Positions 10,547 to 25,290 of a stretch of 64,000 nucleotides of DNA are shown one piece after another (the stretch's first letter is position 1; each line of letters opens with the position of its first letter). The stretch is from Tausonia pullulans (Eukaryota > Basidiomycota > Tremellomycetes > Cystofilobasidiales > Mrakiaceae): positions 558,001-622,000 of the forward strand of contig OX637624.1 of the NCBI GenBank assembly GCA_951802195.1, in the 5' to 3' direction. The notes under the pieces are model-generated. The model saw only the letters and a program-made list of their open reading frames with translations, had not been told where the DNA came from and made no database searches. The translations under genes and the position numbers were made by a program.

Positions 10547-13078
10547 ATGCTCGCTCCAATCCTCCCGCTCCTTCTTTCATTCTCGGCGCTTTCAAGTGCT
10601 CTTCCTACCCAGCAACACGGCCAGCTGGCCTTCTCCCTCCCGGACGGCGTCCTGAACAGCGTCTCGGGCCTCGCCCACAACACCCAGGACCTCCTCACCC
10701 AGGGACCCTGGGCCGATAAGATCAAGCAGGTCGGAGATGACGGCTGGGGTCTCATCAAGGGCCTCGTTCACAAGGGTGGCAAGCAGTGTAGGTGGAAGGA
10801 TCGGACGCACCCCTGTGTCCTTGTCGCTTGCTTCCTCGATTGATCCGTGTCCCTCTGTCCCCTCGGGCTGCACACAGTCGACGTTTTGTCGCACCCTGCC
10901 CTCCCTGAGTACACGCTTCGCGTGACCGAGCCCAAACTCTGCGATTCCAAAGTCAAGCAGTACTCTGGGTGCGTCGTCGTGCATTCGCCTTCTCACCGGA
11001 CTACCCCGATCCGGCGGTTCCGACTGACGACTCCACGCGGCTTCCTCCTCTCCTGTCATCCCCTACCTTCGACTTCGGCCATTCATTTCTCCAGATACCT
11101 CGATATCGGGGCCGACAAGCACCTGTGGTTCTGGTTCTTTGAGTCCCGCAACAAGCCAGCCAAGGACCCCCTCGTCCTCTGGCTCAACGGCGGCCCCGGC
11201 TGCTCGTCGTCGACGGTGAGATCTGGCCGCTTGCTTTACAATTGTGGGTTCAAACGGCTGACGTGCTGAGCACCAGGGTCTTCTCTTCGAAAATGGCCCC
11301 TGTTCGATTCGCGAGAACGCCACGACGGTGAACAACCCGGCGAGCTGGACGGAGCACGCCAACGTACTCTTCCTCGACCAGCCCGTCAATGTCGGCTTTT
11401 CGTACTCGGAAGGACCGACCGTCAACACGTCGCCGGTGGCTGCTGAGGGTGTGTCACACATGAATGGATTACTTGTAGACGCGCTGGACTGACGAAGATG
11501 CCTTGCAGATGTCTTTGCATTCCTCTCTCTGTTCATCGCGCAGTACACGCAGTACTCGAAGCTCGACTTCCACATCTCGGGCGAGTCGTACGCCGGAACA
11601 TACCTCCCAAACATCGCCACTGTCATTCAGCGCAACACGCTCGCCCTCAAGGAGCTGGGTGCACTCGCCCCGCTCCCGACGCTAAACTTCAAGAGCGTCC
11701 TGATCGGCAACGGTCTCACAGATCCGCTCGTCCAGGTGCGCCTGAACGAACGCGCATCTCCAGGAGAAACACAAGACTGATACCCCATGCGTGAGCAGTT
11801 CGGCACCGGAGTCTACGATTACGCGTGCCAGTCGCCTCAGGCGGTCTTTGAGGAGGACAGCGTCCAGTGCCAGACCATCAAGACCAAGGCCGTGACTTGC
11901 ACCAGGTCAGTCTGCGATGATGCCCTTTCGACCACCGTCCCGTCCCTGATTTAATTCTCGTCCACTTGTCCGCTCTCAGGCTTATCCAGAGCTGCTACAC
12001 TTACGGCTCGCGTTTCACTTGTGTTCCGGCAGCGCTCTACTGCTGGTCGCAGCTTTACGGTGACTTCCAGAAGCTCGGTCTCAACCCTTACGACGTCCGT
12101 AAAAAGTGTGATAGGGCAGAGGACAAGGATGGACCCCTCTGCTACCGCGAGATGGGCTACATCGAGACGTTAGTCCGAAGCCATGCCTGCGTGTTGCTCA
12201 AACGCTGATCTTCCTGCAACAAGGTACCTGAACCAGCCTGAGGTCAAGCGCGAGCTTGGTGTTCCAGCGGAAATCGAGTTCCAATCCTGGTTCGTCTAGC
12301 GTCTCACTTATAGGGGCATCGCTGACATAGCCTTTCAACAGCAACATGAACGTCAACCAGGCCTTCATGGGCCAGGGTGACGGTATGCACAACTCCGCCG
12401 CGCTCATGTCTGTTTATCTTTTCTCTCGACTCGTTGACAAGGTTGTTGACTGACCTGATTCCATCCAGTCCTGACCTTCTCGCCTCGGGCATCCGCGTCC
12501 TCATATATGCTGGAGTCGAGGACTTCATGTGCAGTGCGTGCCTTCCCGATGTCTCGGCCCTCCTTTCTATAGACTTATTTGTCCTTCACCTTCTCTTCCT
12601 TTCAGACTACATCGGCAACCTCCAGTGGATGGAGGCCCTTGACTCGCACCTCCATGACGAGTTCAATGCGGCTCCGCTTGTCGTGCGTCCCCATCTTTCG
12701 ACGTCCCGCGCGCCGTCTTTTTAACTGACTTCGGATGACACACTTAGCCCTACGTCACTCTCGGAGGCTCCAAGAAGGTTGGAGAGGTCAAGACGGCCGG
12801 CGCGGGCAGTTTCACCGCGGGAAACTTGTCAGTTCCCCGCCCATCCGCGCGCACCTCACCTGGCTCATCATTCGTTTCTCGCATGCAGCACCTATGTCTC
12901 TATTGAGAATGCCGGACATATGGTCCCCTTTGTTCGTGGATTATCCCTTGGGTGAAAAGAACTCCAAGCTAACATGGTCTCGTTGATGCAACAGGATGTC
13001 CCCGAAGTCGCCCTCGACCTCTTCGTCAGGTGGCTCTACAACACGCCGCTCGTGCTCGATAAGCCGAAGAAGGATTGA
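10547..13078 (+). CDS. vacuolar serine carboxypeptidase (carboxypeptidase Y type)
   Basis: S10-family serine carboxypeptidase that removes C-terminal residues from peptides, normally in the vacuole. It starts with a signal peptide ([18 protein letters not shown]), then a propeptide-like stretch, then the mature enzyme beginning near [20 protein letters not shown]. Family marks in order: [19 protein letters not shown]; the oxyanion segment [14 protein letters not shown]; the nucleophile Ser in [14 protein letters not shown] (about 11575-11610); the catalytic Asp segment [17 protein letters not shown], split by an intron at about 12535; and the catalytic His in [10 protein letters not shown] (about 12905-12930). 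The cysteines typical of the family are present. There are about a dozen short introns; the first exon is 10547-10787 and the second 10878-10968. The stop follows DKPKKD at 13076-13078. Confidence 0.93.
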
Positions 13079-13346
13079 AGCGGGGCGATAGCTGGAAGGT
13101 GGCCCATTTCGGATGTGACGCGAAGAGGGAAGGGGAGGGGAGTGGCATCCTGATCTCATCCTTACACGGAATAATATGGAGGAAATCCTATCGCCCATGT
13201 CCGAAAGACTGTGCTCCGTCCTATTGGGCTGTTGAGTCTGTCAAGGAAGAGAGGGTACAGACGTAAGATGTGCGACGCGCTCTTCAGTAGGGCCACCGCT
13301 CGATCCTGTCTGTGGCGTCTACTTGCTCACTCTAGGAGCCCGAGCC

Positions 13347-13351
13347 AAAAA
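13347..13351 (-). terminator. RNA polymerase III terminator of tRNA-Phe
   Basis: Five consecutive T residues on the minus strand, six bases beyond the discriminator base of the tRNA. This is the usual stop signal for polymerase III. Confidence 0.8.
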
Positions 13352-13356
13352 GGAGA

Positions 13357-13429
13357 TGCCTCGAGCCTGGCTCGAACAGGCCACCTTACGCTCTTCAGGC
13401 GTACGCTCTACCAGATGAGCTATCGAGGC
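13357..13429 (-). tRNA. tRNA-Phe (GAA), no intron
   Basis: A complete 73 nt cloverleaf including the discriminator A. The 7 bp acceptor stem is GCCTCGA/TCGAGGC; the D stem is GCTC/GAGC around ATCTGGTA. The anticodon stem TACGC/GCGTA pairs fully, with loop CTGAAGA giving anticodon GAA. The variable loop is AGGTG and the T stem GCCTG/CAGGC holds TTCGAGC. Box A (TAGCTCATCTGG) and box B (GTTCGAGCC) are intact. No intron sits after the anticodon, unlike tRNA-Phe in budding yeast. CCA is not encoded, as expected in eukaryotes. Confidence 0.97.
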
Positions 13430-14004
13430 TTGATGGGGTTATGGAAATGAAGGGGAGTATGGACCTTCGCTGAAAGCGCATCGTCGGCTCGTTAAATTTC
13501 CCCCTGCTTGCGGCCATCCCCTAACGACTAGCTACTCTCATATGCTCGTTCTATATCCTCGAGCTGCCGATGGCAGAACCTAAAGCGAGTTCAAACCCAG
13601 AGATGGTGCTGCATTCGTTATTATGAGGCCCCCGATTGATAGCCTGTGGCGAATGAGCCAGCTTAAAAGGGAGCGCGCCCAATCCCAGCATTTAGGCAGC
13701 CAAGCAAGAGTTATAGATGATCTCCACCTATTTGTCAGTGGCCACATTGATAGCAAAGCATAGACCAGGAAACTCCGAGAAGAGTGTTGACGCGACTGGT
13801 CAGTCGTGGTGGGCGCGATGGAGGTCACCGACGGGAGGAAGAGCTCGGCGGCCTCTCGTTGGCTGAAATCGCCAGGGCAGCAGCAACCCTCGCGCCGCCG
13901 CGGAGGGGGGGGGGACAACGGGCGGGTCATGGGCGAGCCGCCCCTGCTCCTCGAACCACCACCAGCCTCGTCCCGCTCTTCCTCCCCTCTCCTTCTCGCC
14001 CATC
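13430..14004. other. space between tRNA-Phe and QCR8
   Basis: This stretch is upstream of both the tRNA (minus strand) and QCR8 (plus strand). The right part should be the QCR8 promoter and leader. It contains a run of ten G at 13905-13914 and a pyrimidine-rich zone just before the QCR8 ATG. No other gene was seen. Confidence 0.5.
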
Positions 14005-15220
14005 ATGCTCCCGACCTCTCCCCTCTTCAGCGGCATGCCGAACGGTGCGCATCCCTCAACTGGGGCGCCAGGAGGAGCTATCAGGAGGCTGACCTTCCCT
14101 GTCGACCGCCTCCTTCCCCTCCAGGCAGGAAATTCGTGCGTACCTCGCTTCTGAGCGATCGCACATCATACTGAACGCTTTCGCTCTCTAGATTGGATGG
14201 TGGGGAGCTATGGGCGGTGAGAAGCAGCGTGGTTTGACGACGTACAGTAAGTTCGACAGACTGGTCAAGAACATAGAGGGTCGTTCGGCGAATGATGGCG
14301 CTGACGGCCGTCTTCCGTCTTCCCTCGCCCCTCTCCAGGCCTGTCGTCGAACCAGCAGGCCCCGATGCGCGGAGCCCTCCAGGGATACCTCGTCTACGGT
14401 TTCAAGCGCATTGCTTCCCAGGCTCCTTACTTCGCGCCTCCCTTCATCATCGGTCAGTCCGCGAGCTCTCCGACTTTGCGTCGACTCGAACCTCGGCGGC
14501 CACGGTGCCACCTCTTCCTCATCTCAGTCGGCACGCAGTGGAGCGGTGGAGCGGCCCTGAGATCTGGGCGGATCATTCAGATCGGGACAGGCTGCTAGCG
14601 GACACGACAGCATGGGCGGCGGGACGCGCTCGAGACGAGCCAGCCAGTGGGCGCCGGTCGTTCCTCCCTTCGCGGAAAGCGGCAGTCGCGAGCGCGCTCG
14701 TTTGCCCTCTCCTCTCATCCTTCTGCTGGGAATGCGAACGATTCAAGGGCCTCCGCTCGCCCGTCGCTCTTGGCAGCCCTGTCGTCCGAGGTCCCCCTTC
14801 TTGTCCGCCCGGAGACAAGACCGCAACCACCTCGCTCGCGTCGGCGTTGCACTCATGCATAGACGCGCGCGCGAGGGCCCGTGCCGACCTTGCCTCTCTC
14901 CTCTTGACTGCACACGACCCAGCTGGTCCCTTGCCTTCAGACCGGCACTGACGCGTCTCGCCCGCCGCCCCCTAACAGCATATGCCTACTGGCAGTACCT
15001 CCTCAAGGAGGCCAAGGTGCGCGCGCTGCTTCCTTCGCCTCTCCGCGACCTCCTTCGCTCACCAGATTGTCTGACGCGCCCCCCCAACATTCCTCATTAC
15101 CCCCGCCCACCTTTTCCTTCATACTCGCAGTACCTCAACTCCAAGGAGGGCCACCACGCCACCCACCTCGCCGAGCTCGCCGAGGAGGAGGCCAAGAAGA
15201 AGAAGGCTGGCAAGGCCTAA
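14005..15220 (+). CDS. QCR8: ubiquinol-cytochrome c reductase subunit 8
   Basis: Small subunit of respiratory complex III that contacts cytochrome b in the inner mitochondrial membrane. Six exons: 14005-14044, 14125-14135, 14192-14246, 14339-14452, 14979-15016 and 15131-15220. They total 348 nt, or 115 residues plus stop. The joined N-terminus reads MLPTSPLFSGMPNGRKF and then IGWWGAMGGEKQRGLTTYSL, which matches the QCR8 pattern of a GWWG motif followed by QRG..TYSLS. The middle has GYLVYGFKRI and YFAPPFIIAYAYWQYL, the single membrane span. The C-terminus (YLNSKEGHHATHLAELAEEE, then a Lys-rich end) is longer and more charged than in yeast. Exon 2 has only 11 nt. Intron 4 has 526 nt, far longer than the others. 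Confidence 0.9.
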
Positions 15221-15729
15221 GGCCGCGCGCGGCCTTCCGCCCTGAGCGTGTGTGAAAAGTGGAGGGGGTGTGATGTGAAGGGTGATGACGAGGATTAGAT
15301 GGCCTGGCTCTGTGAAACCGCACGCCGCCGCCGCCGCGAGGATGAGAAAGGAAGTCGAGTCGTGGAGTGGCGCATGAGTGCGTTTCTGCTGAGATGAGCC
15401 GGCCCCCGGGTGTTGGCCGATGGCACTGGGCGACACCCCAGCCTGACCCATGGAAGAAGCCCGAGAGCAGAAAGCCCCCCGAGCGGCCCACCGAACCAGG
15501 TGCATGCCTGACGGCGATGGCGACCGAGTTGCCGGGGGCAGGCGTGGCAGGAGCACCTCGCTTGCGCTGCTGCTGACGGCCAGAACGAAGCCCGCCAGCC
15601 ATCGGCACGCGCGAATCAGACGGAAGAGCGGCGACTCCTGCAAGGGCTCTGTCCCGCGCCCAACCACCATCCGCCCTCCCCTCCCCCTCCCCTCCCCCCT
15701 GCCCCCCTCCCGCCCACCGTCGCAGAGCC
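15221..15729. promoter_or_regulatory. QCR8 3' end and RSP5 promoter region
   Basis: This 509 bp gap is between two genes on the plus strand. The right end is a long C-rich pyrimidine tract (about 15670-15718) immediately before the RSP5 ATG, likely part of the leader or core promoter. No additional gene was seen. Confidence 0.5.
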
Positions 15730-19548
<3,819 letters not shown>

Positions 19549-20052
19549 ACCTGCACTCTCTTGGTCTATTTTTTTTGTGCCTTGCCTGCACCGTCATTCC
19601 TCCTCATTTAGATTTCTCCTCCGACTCGATCTGGCGTTGCCTTCTTCGCCTTCTTGTCTTCCTCTTTTCCCGGACTCTTTTTGCTCTTCTTACTTCGAAT
19701 TTCGTTCGTTCGATGATGTATTCCAACGTACTTCCCCTTCTCGCCTCCTCCTTTCTCTCGCCTCACCTCGCCTCACCTCCCTTCCCCTCCCCATACCACC
19801 TTTCCTCCGCCACCTGAACCGCACTCCCACTCTCGTAATCTCCGGTCTCAAGGAGCGACAGACTGCCCTCGATAGCGCTCTCCCCAACCTCCCCCCCCCC
19901 TCTTCCCTTCTTTTCCCTCTTCTTGCTCCTGATGACGATGGTTCCCGTTGTTCGCGACTGACTGACTGTGAGGACACTGACGGAGGGGGAGGGACAACAT
20001 GCGATCGGTGGGAAAAGCAAGGCGACCGGAAGAGAGAGGGACGGGGATGTGC

Positions 20053-20073
20053 GAGAGAGAGAGAGAGAGAGAG
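20053..20073. repeat. (GA)n microsatellite
   Basis: About ten GA units in the purine-rich 3' region between RSP5 and RPF2. Confidence 0.9.
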
Positions 20074-20182
20074 TGAGAAAAGCAACGGAGACAAGAGGAG
20101 AGAGAAGGAATCGACAACGAGCGAGACAAGGGCAGAGGGAATAAGAGAGGAGACACTCAAAAAAGGAGACGACGATGAAGAA

Positions 20183-20210
20183 GGGGGGGGAGGGGGGGGG
20201 GGGGGGGGGG
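20183..20210. repeat. G8-A-G19 homopolymer tract
   Basis: Eight G, one A and nineteen G, ending nine bases before the RPF2 stop codon (20220-20222). In the RPF2 transcript it would be a C19 stretch right after the stop. Length is likely to vary between isolates and to be prone to assembly error. Confidence 0.9.
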
Positions 20211-20219
20211 CCATCGTCT

Positions 20220-21817
20220 CTACTTGGGCCCCGCCACCCGCCGAGCCTTCTTCCTCTTCTCCCCACCTGAGAGCGACTCGCCCGCCTCCGTCTCGCCGGC
20301 CTCCCCGCCGGCGGCGGCCGCATCCGCCTCGCGATCCGTCTTGAACTTCCTCAGGCCCTTCATCTTCCGGACCTGCAGCTGGCCAAGCTCCTGCTTGCCG
20401 AGATGGATCCGTCCGACCTTGTCGCCCATGTCGTCCGTCTCGATGTTCTTCCGCTTCTTGCCGAGTCCCTTCTCGACATCCCGCTTCTCGACCTTGGGCC
20501 GCTTGAGGGCCGCCTTGAGAGTGTCCGGGTCGGCCTCCTGACGACGCCGGATCTTGAAGTCAAAGTTGGGGCCCATGGGCGTGAGCTCCATGCGAGGTAT
20601 CCGCGAGCCGGAGGAGAGGAGTCGGATGGTGGACGTCCGGAAGTGAATCGTCGGGAGAGTGGAGGCCTCCGAGGGCGGGGGGGCGCCAGACGAGGACGAC
20701 ACGGCGTCGGGCGTAGGGGGGAGAGGACCGGCGGTGATGGAGATGACGTGCTCGAGACCGGCGAGGTGGACATGCTCGAGCGAGTGGCCGTTGAAGAAGT
20801 CGAGGAGCATCGACTTGAGCTGGATGAGCGCCGGGTGCGTCTCGAAGAGAGGTGAAGCAAAGTGCATGAGCGGGCGGTGGCCGGGCGTCGACTTGGGGGT
20901 CTGGGAGATGCAAGGGATCGCGTCAGATAGGTTGCTTGGTCGAAAGAGGCGAGAAGAGCCATGGCGAGTGCCCGCTTCGGATTGAAACGGCGCGCGCGCC
21001 CCGGCTATGGGCTCACCTTGAGGTCCGCCATGCTCTGGGCCATGTCGATGCCGAGCTCGATCATGTCGAGAACCTTGCCGTCGAACATGCGCACAAAGAC
21101 GAGGTCATGAGGCCGCTTCTTGGAGTGGAGGCCGACGAGGAAGAGCGAGGCGTCGTTCTTTTGGCCCCAGAACTCGAACGACTCAACAGACTCGAACGGG
21201 TGGACGTCGTTCTTCTTAGAGAAGTTGATGGCCTCGGGGCGCTTGAGGGCGGACTGAATGAGGAGCAGGTCGTCAACAATGAGTCCAGGGACGCGCAACG
21301 ATCGTTCGGGCGTGTCGCAGGTCTGCTAGTTGAGTCTGCCTGTGTGCACTTCGACGCGTCGACGACACGGCGAGCCCTGGCTGGGCGTGGGCACCAAGGA
21401 CTGAGCCTGATCTCCTCCCGGAGCCCTTCCCTCGACCTCAGGCAGGGCACGACGAAGATTGAGAGAGAGCAGGCAGCCATCCGGTCTCACTCTCCCTTCA
21501 CCGCGACAGACGGACGCGCGCACGACCCACCCGCACACCTCCTCCATCGTGCATATCCACACGCCTCCCAATGAGTACTGGAGGCACTCACGAACTCCTT
21601 GAGCGCGGTCTGAACGCGCTCGCTGATCTGGTTCCCGCGGACGAAGACGGCCGTCTTGGGGTTCTCGATGATCTTGGCCTCGCGCTCTTCGAGAGCCCGC
21701 TTGACACGCGCGGACTTGGGCTTGCTGCAGGCGTCATCGCTTGAGTCAGAATGACAATCGACGAAAACGGACAGCTCGGTCGATATGCCGGGTCCGGACT
21801 GACACAGTGCGGATCAT
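20220..21817 (-). CDS. RPF2: ribosome production factor 2 (Brix domain)
   Basis: Nucleolar factor that, with Rrs1, brings 5S RNP into pre-60S particles. The Brix domain is clear: RALEEREAKIIENPKTAVFV, VRGNQISERVQTALKEF, RPEAINFSKKNDVHPFESVE, SLFLVGLHSKKRPHDLVFVR, VLDMIELGIDMAQSMADLK, HPALIQLKSMLLDFFNGHS and GPNFDFKIRRRQEADPD. The conserved C-terminal signature DDMGDKVGRIHLGKQELGQL, followed by QVRKMKGLRKFK, matches yeast Rpf2. The start was fixed by a 14 nt first coding exon (21804-21817) encoding MIRTV; joined to exon 2 (21592-21724) it reads MIRTVKPKSARVKRALE, almost the same as the yeast N-terminus. Other introns lie near 21325-21590 and 20905-21015. It is divergent from SLX1. Confidence 0.95.
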
Positions 21818-22177
21818 GCTGAGTGAAGGAGAAGGGAAAGCGAGGGGAAGGAGAGAGAGGTGGTTGTCCAGGGTATCTTCGAATTTCTGAGCCGCGCTGG
21901 AGGAGAGAGGCAGGGAGGTGATCCGAGCGCAGGTCGCCTCCACCCAACCTCTCTCCTTTCTCGCGTCTCGCCGTCGTTCCACACCCACATCGCTACTTCT
22001 TAGCCTTCAAAGACCTTCGACTGGTCCAAAACAACTCTCGCTCTCGAGAAGGAAGCCAATCACTCGATCCAGGCGCGGCAGCGGAGTGGCGTTCACATCC
22101 ACCAGCCGGCGCGCGACGCGTCGAAAGCGACGGCGCGTCTTGCTCCTCTTCCTCTTACGTTAACCACCTCCGGTTCC
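21818..22177. promoter_or_regulatory. divergent intergenic space (RPF2 / SLX1)
   Basis: This 360 bp gap between start codons facing outwards should contain both promoters. Nothing else was seen. Confidence 0.5.
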
Positions 22178-24193
22178 ATGCCACCTCGGCCCGAGAAGGA
22201 GTACTCTCATCCGACCTTCTATGCGTGCTACCTCCTGCGGACCGTCAAGCCTGGGCTTCGGACCTATGTTAGTCCCCGTTCTTCCTTCCTCCTCGCTGCG
22301 CTGTCATGAGGGCGACCTTGTTGACAGACAGTTCTCCCTTCGATGTCAGGTTGGTTCTACACCGAACCCACCTCGGAGGTTGAGACAGCATAATGGGGAG
22401 GTCAAAGGAGGCGCCGTGAGTCCCTGTCGATCGATCCCGAGAGTGGTGGTTGCGAAACCATCGTAATCACTCATCTGAGGCGTCTCTTCCCCGACTCACT
22501 AGGTTTACACCCGCCGATGGAAGCCGTGGCACATGGAGATGATCGTCTATGGGTTTCCCAGCAAACTCTCTGCCCTCCAGGTGGGCCGTGTCGGATGATC
22601 GATCGCAAGGACGGCCATGATCTCACGACTGACCCTGGGCGTTGCTTGCTCTACTCTGCCCGCAGTTTGAATGGGCGTGGATCCACCCAGAGTCAGTGCA
22701 GCGAACCTCCTCTTCCTTCAAAGTTAGCGAATCACCTGACAGGATGCTTGCATCCTCCTCCCCAAGTAAATCGCGCCACCTCCGCCACCCGCCCGGCACC
22801 ATCGCAACATCGCGCACACAGGGCAAGGGCAAGCAACGAGCTTCCCCTTCCCCCTCTCTAGACCTCCCCCAAGCGTTGTCCTCCAAGGCGACTCTCCCAC
22901 CCCCGCTTTTCCCCCGGAACCGCGCCTCGAACCAACCCCTCTCCAAAGCGACCGTCGCGCGCGCCCTTCTCGCAGTCCCGCCGTTCAAGAGGCTACCACT
23001 GAGGGTGAGGCTGTTCTCGGCGTCGGCGGCGAAGGACTGGGAGGAGGCGGCGGTTCGGGTCGAGGGACTCGGCCTTGGGGAGTTGGATGTGAGGCGAGTG
23101 AGGGTCGTTAGAGATTTTGGGGGCGTGGATGGGAAGAGGGAGAGGAGGGAAGAGGGGGAAGAGGACTTGGAAGGCATTGAGAAGGGTGGGATAAAGCTGG
23201 AGGTTGACGATTGTGAGTTAGCTTGAGATTTTTCGCAAACTCTCATCATCATATTGAACAGGACCTTCCCCCCCACCCTCCCCCCATCGCCCGCCTCTAG
23301 ATGCCTTCGCCTCAAACCATCACATCAAACACCTCGCCCTCCTCGCCTCACTCCGGACGTCTCCTCCTTCCCGTCCCACCTCGAGCTGCACCCTCTGCCC
23401 GCACCCAATCGACCTAAGCTCGCACCTCATCTACTCCCTCTGCCCCTCCACAAACACACTCCCGCCTTGCCTTGCAACGACCCACCTCACATGCCTCGCC
23501 GCGCACTTTCTTCGAGCCGAAGCCGCCTCCTCCACCAACGGGGAGGACGAGGGCGCCGGGTCGTTCCTTCTCCCGATGTGGGGCCCGTGTCCTGAGAGAG
23601 GGTGCGCATGGGAGGGCAGCTGGGGGGAGGTGGTGCGTGGGTGTTGGGCAGGGAAGAGGGGGGCGATGGGGGTGTACGACCCAAAGGTTAGGAGGGGGAG
23701 GCGGGGGAAGGCCGCCGAGGACGCTGTCACGACGGAGGAGGGGGAGGACGAGGACGAGGAGGATGAGGAGGAAGAAGATGAAGGCGAAGAGGATGAACCT
23801 CCCTGTAGAGAGAGTGACGACGATGAGGACGGGGCCGGACAGGTGCTTGCCTAGCAGACTCGCTTCATTCTCTCCCTCTCCCTCTAGACGCTGACTCATG
23901 GCGGGATGTAAAACCAGGACACCTCCGGCGGATCCCTCTCTACCCTCCTTGCCTCAGCGACACTCCGGACGCCCACCAGGATCAACAACCCTGTCAATCC
24001 ACGTCCCAAGCCGCCATCGCAACGGCACCCGCACTCTTCCACGATGGCAATATCGAGGACGTTGCCAAGTCAGGGCAAGAAGAAGAAGAAGAAGGCTAGC
24101 ACGATGGTGTCTGAAGAATTCCTGGACGAGCGGGTCGACGAGGAGGAAGACGAGGGCGTTGTCTTTGAGCGACTCCTCGGGTTGAGACGCTAG
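22178..24193 (+). CDS. SLX1: structure-specific endonuclease subunit Slx1 (GIY-YIG)
   Basis: Catalytic subunit of the Slx1-Slx4 nuclease, which cuts branched DNA during repair. The N-terminal GIY-YIG domain is built from short exons: [70 protein letters not shown]. After a Ser/Pro/Lys-rich middle comes the Cys/His-rich RING/PHD-like C-terminal domain: [29 protein letters not shown] and [16 protein letters not shown]. An acidic stretch follows ([14 protein letters not shown]). The last intron starts at about 23842. Using the acceptor before 23918 gives the tail [19 protein letters not shown] up to [11 protein letters not shown] and a stop at 24191-24193, which I prefer. An earlier acceptor at about 23887 would end the protein within eight residues. 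Only 64 bp separate it from the convergent COA1 stop. Confidence 0.9.
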
Positions 24194-24257
24194 AAATCAA
24201 TCGCATGCCCTGTCTGTACGGAGATGTGTGTGCTCATGGGTATATCAATGTCTCGCG

Positions 24258-25290
24258 TCACTCGATGGTGACATCGTAGCCCTTGCCCCGCATCTCGTCG
24301 ATAAGCTCGACCTCCTGGCCGTCGTCCGTGATGATCTTGAACCGGATGATCTGGAAGGCCGACTCGGCATTCGGCCTGGCGTGACAGTCGGAGTCAGTCG
24401 GAGTCAGTCGGGAACACCTCACCTCGAAGTAGGGAAATCCCAGCTCACCGGATCGACGTAAAATAGACTTGGCCGGCTTGCTTGCTGCCCTTGATCCGGA
24501 AGCTGGTGGCACCATGACCGCCGAGTTAGTCGACTTCGGCTTCAGCTCGACCCGGTAGCACCGAGCTCTCACCCAAGATCCGCCTTGCCCTTGAGGACAT
24601 GGATGGTGCCTGCGATGTACGACTCGCCGCCTGTCCACCACGTCGGCTCGAGGTGGACGCCCTCGCCGAGAAGGGACTCGATCTTGTCCGACGTTCGAAG
24701 GACAAACATCACTTGGCGGAAAACGGAAGAGGAGAGCTTCTCGTTGTTGGAGATGTGCTCGATGAAGGCCCACCAGCCGAGGCCGAAGAGGGTGAGGATT
24801 GGGAGAGCTAGGAGGAGACAGGAAGCGGCGGTGCGTGTCAGCTCAGGCGCCGCGCGCGTTTGAGCGAACAAGGCGACTCACCACCGATGAGGTGGTTCTG
24901 TCAAACAAAGGGAAACAGCCAGCAGAAGCGTCAGCAAGCGATCGCCCTTCTGAAGGGCATCGCGCGACGGACAGGGATCTTGGGCAAGTTCTTGGGCGAG
25001 GGCGTCCGGTTGAGCCGCGGCGGGTGGTGGAACTTGAGCGGAGACGACTTGTCCGGCTGGACATGGTAGTCGGTGTAGACGCCCTGATGCGTGGCGAACA
25101 CCGGCGGAGCCGACGAGGACGGCGAGGCAGCCGAGGGGGGGGTGTCTGAGGGAGGAGGGCGCGGAGGAGACGTAGCGGTCGACGTGAAGCGGGCGGCGGC
25201 GGCAGGCGAGAAGGGGGACGCCCACGGCGCGAGAAGGGGCCGCATGGGGGTCTTGCCCTTGAGCAGAAGAGACGTGATCCGAGACGACAT
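24258..25290 (-). CDS. COA1: cytochrome c oxidase assembly factor Coa1-like
   Basis: Inner-membrane factor for early Cox1 assembly. Five exons (25290-24973, 24897-24882, 24807-24573, 24502-24449, 24375-24258) give 246 residues in frame. The N-terminus (MSSRITSLLLKGKTPMRPLL, then Arg/Ser/Pro-rich) resembles a mitochondrial presequence. A single membrane span follows (ALPILTLFGLGWWAFI). The conserved domain reads NNEKLSSSVFRQVMFVLRTS, LLGEGVHLEPTWWTGGES, IAGTIHVLKGKADLGFRIKG, SKQAGQVYFTSIRPN and FQIIRFKIITDDGQEVELID, which fits the Coa1 pattern of RIKGS..G.VYFTSIR and F.I.RFK...DDG. Exon 2 is a 16 nt micro-exon encoding NHLIG. A Tim21-like assignment was considered and fits less well. Confidence 0.85.

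Larger units (their letters stand above)
19549..20219. other. convergent 3' region of RSP5 and RPF2
   Basis: No gene. The left part is pyrimidine-rich with a C10 run at 19891-19900; the right part is purine-rich, so each transcript would carry a pyrimidine-rich 3' UTR. It includes a GA dinucleotide repeat at 20053-20073 and the long G tract listed separately. Apparent open frames here follow from the biased composition. Confidence 0.6.

Noticed and set aside
14292-14951. 219-residue frame across the long QCR8 intron
   Set aside because: The frame arises from GC-rich sequence, contains no QCR8 homology, and the exons on each side join directly in the conserved protein.
19690-20344. Frames of 174-277 residues in the RSP5-RPF2 gap
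   Set aside because: They consist of Ser/Leu/Pro or Glu/Arg/Gly runs produced by pyrimidine- and purine-rich DNA, including the GA and G tracts.
24258-25290. Tim21-like identity for the COA1 gene
   Set aside because: The layout (one span, then a small domain) is shared, but the RIKGSK..G.VYFTSIR and IIRFK..TDDG motifs fit Coa1 better.
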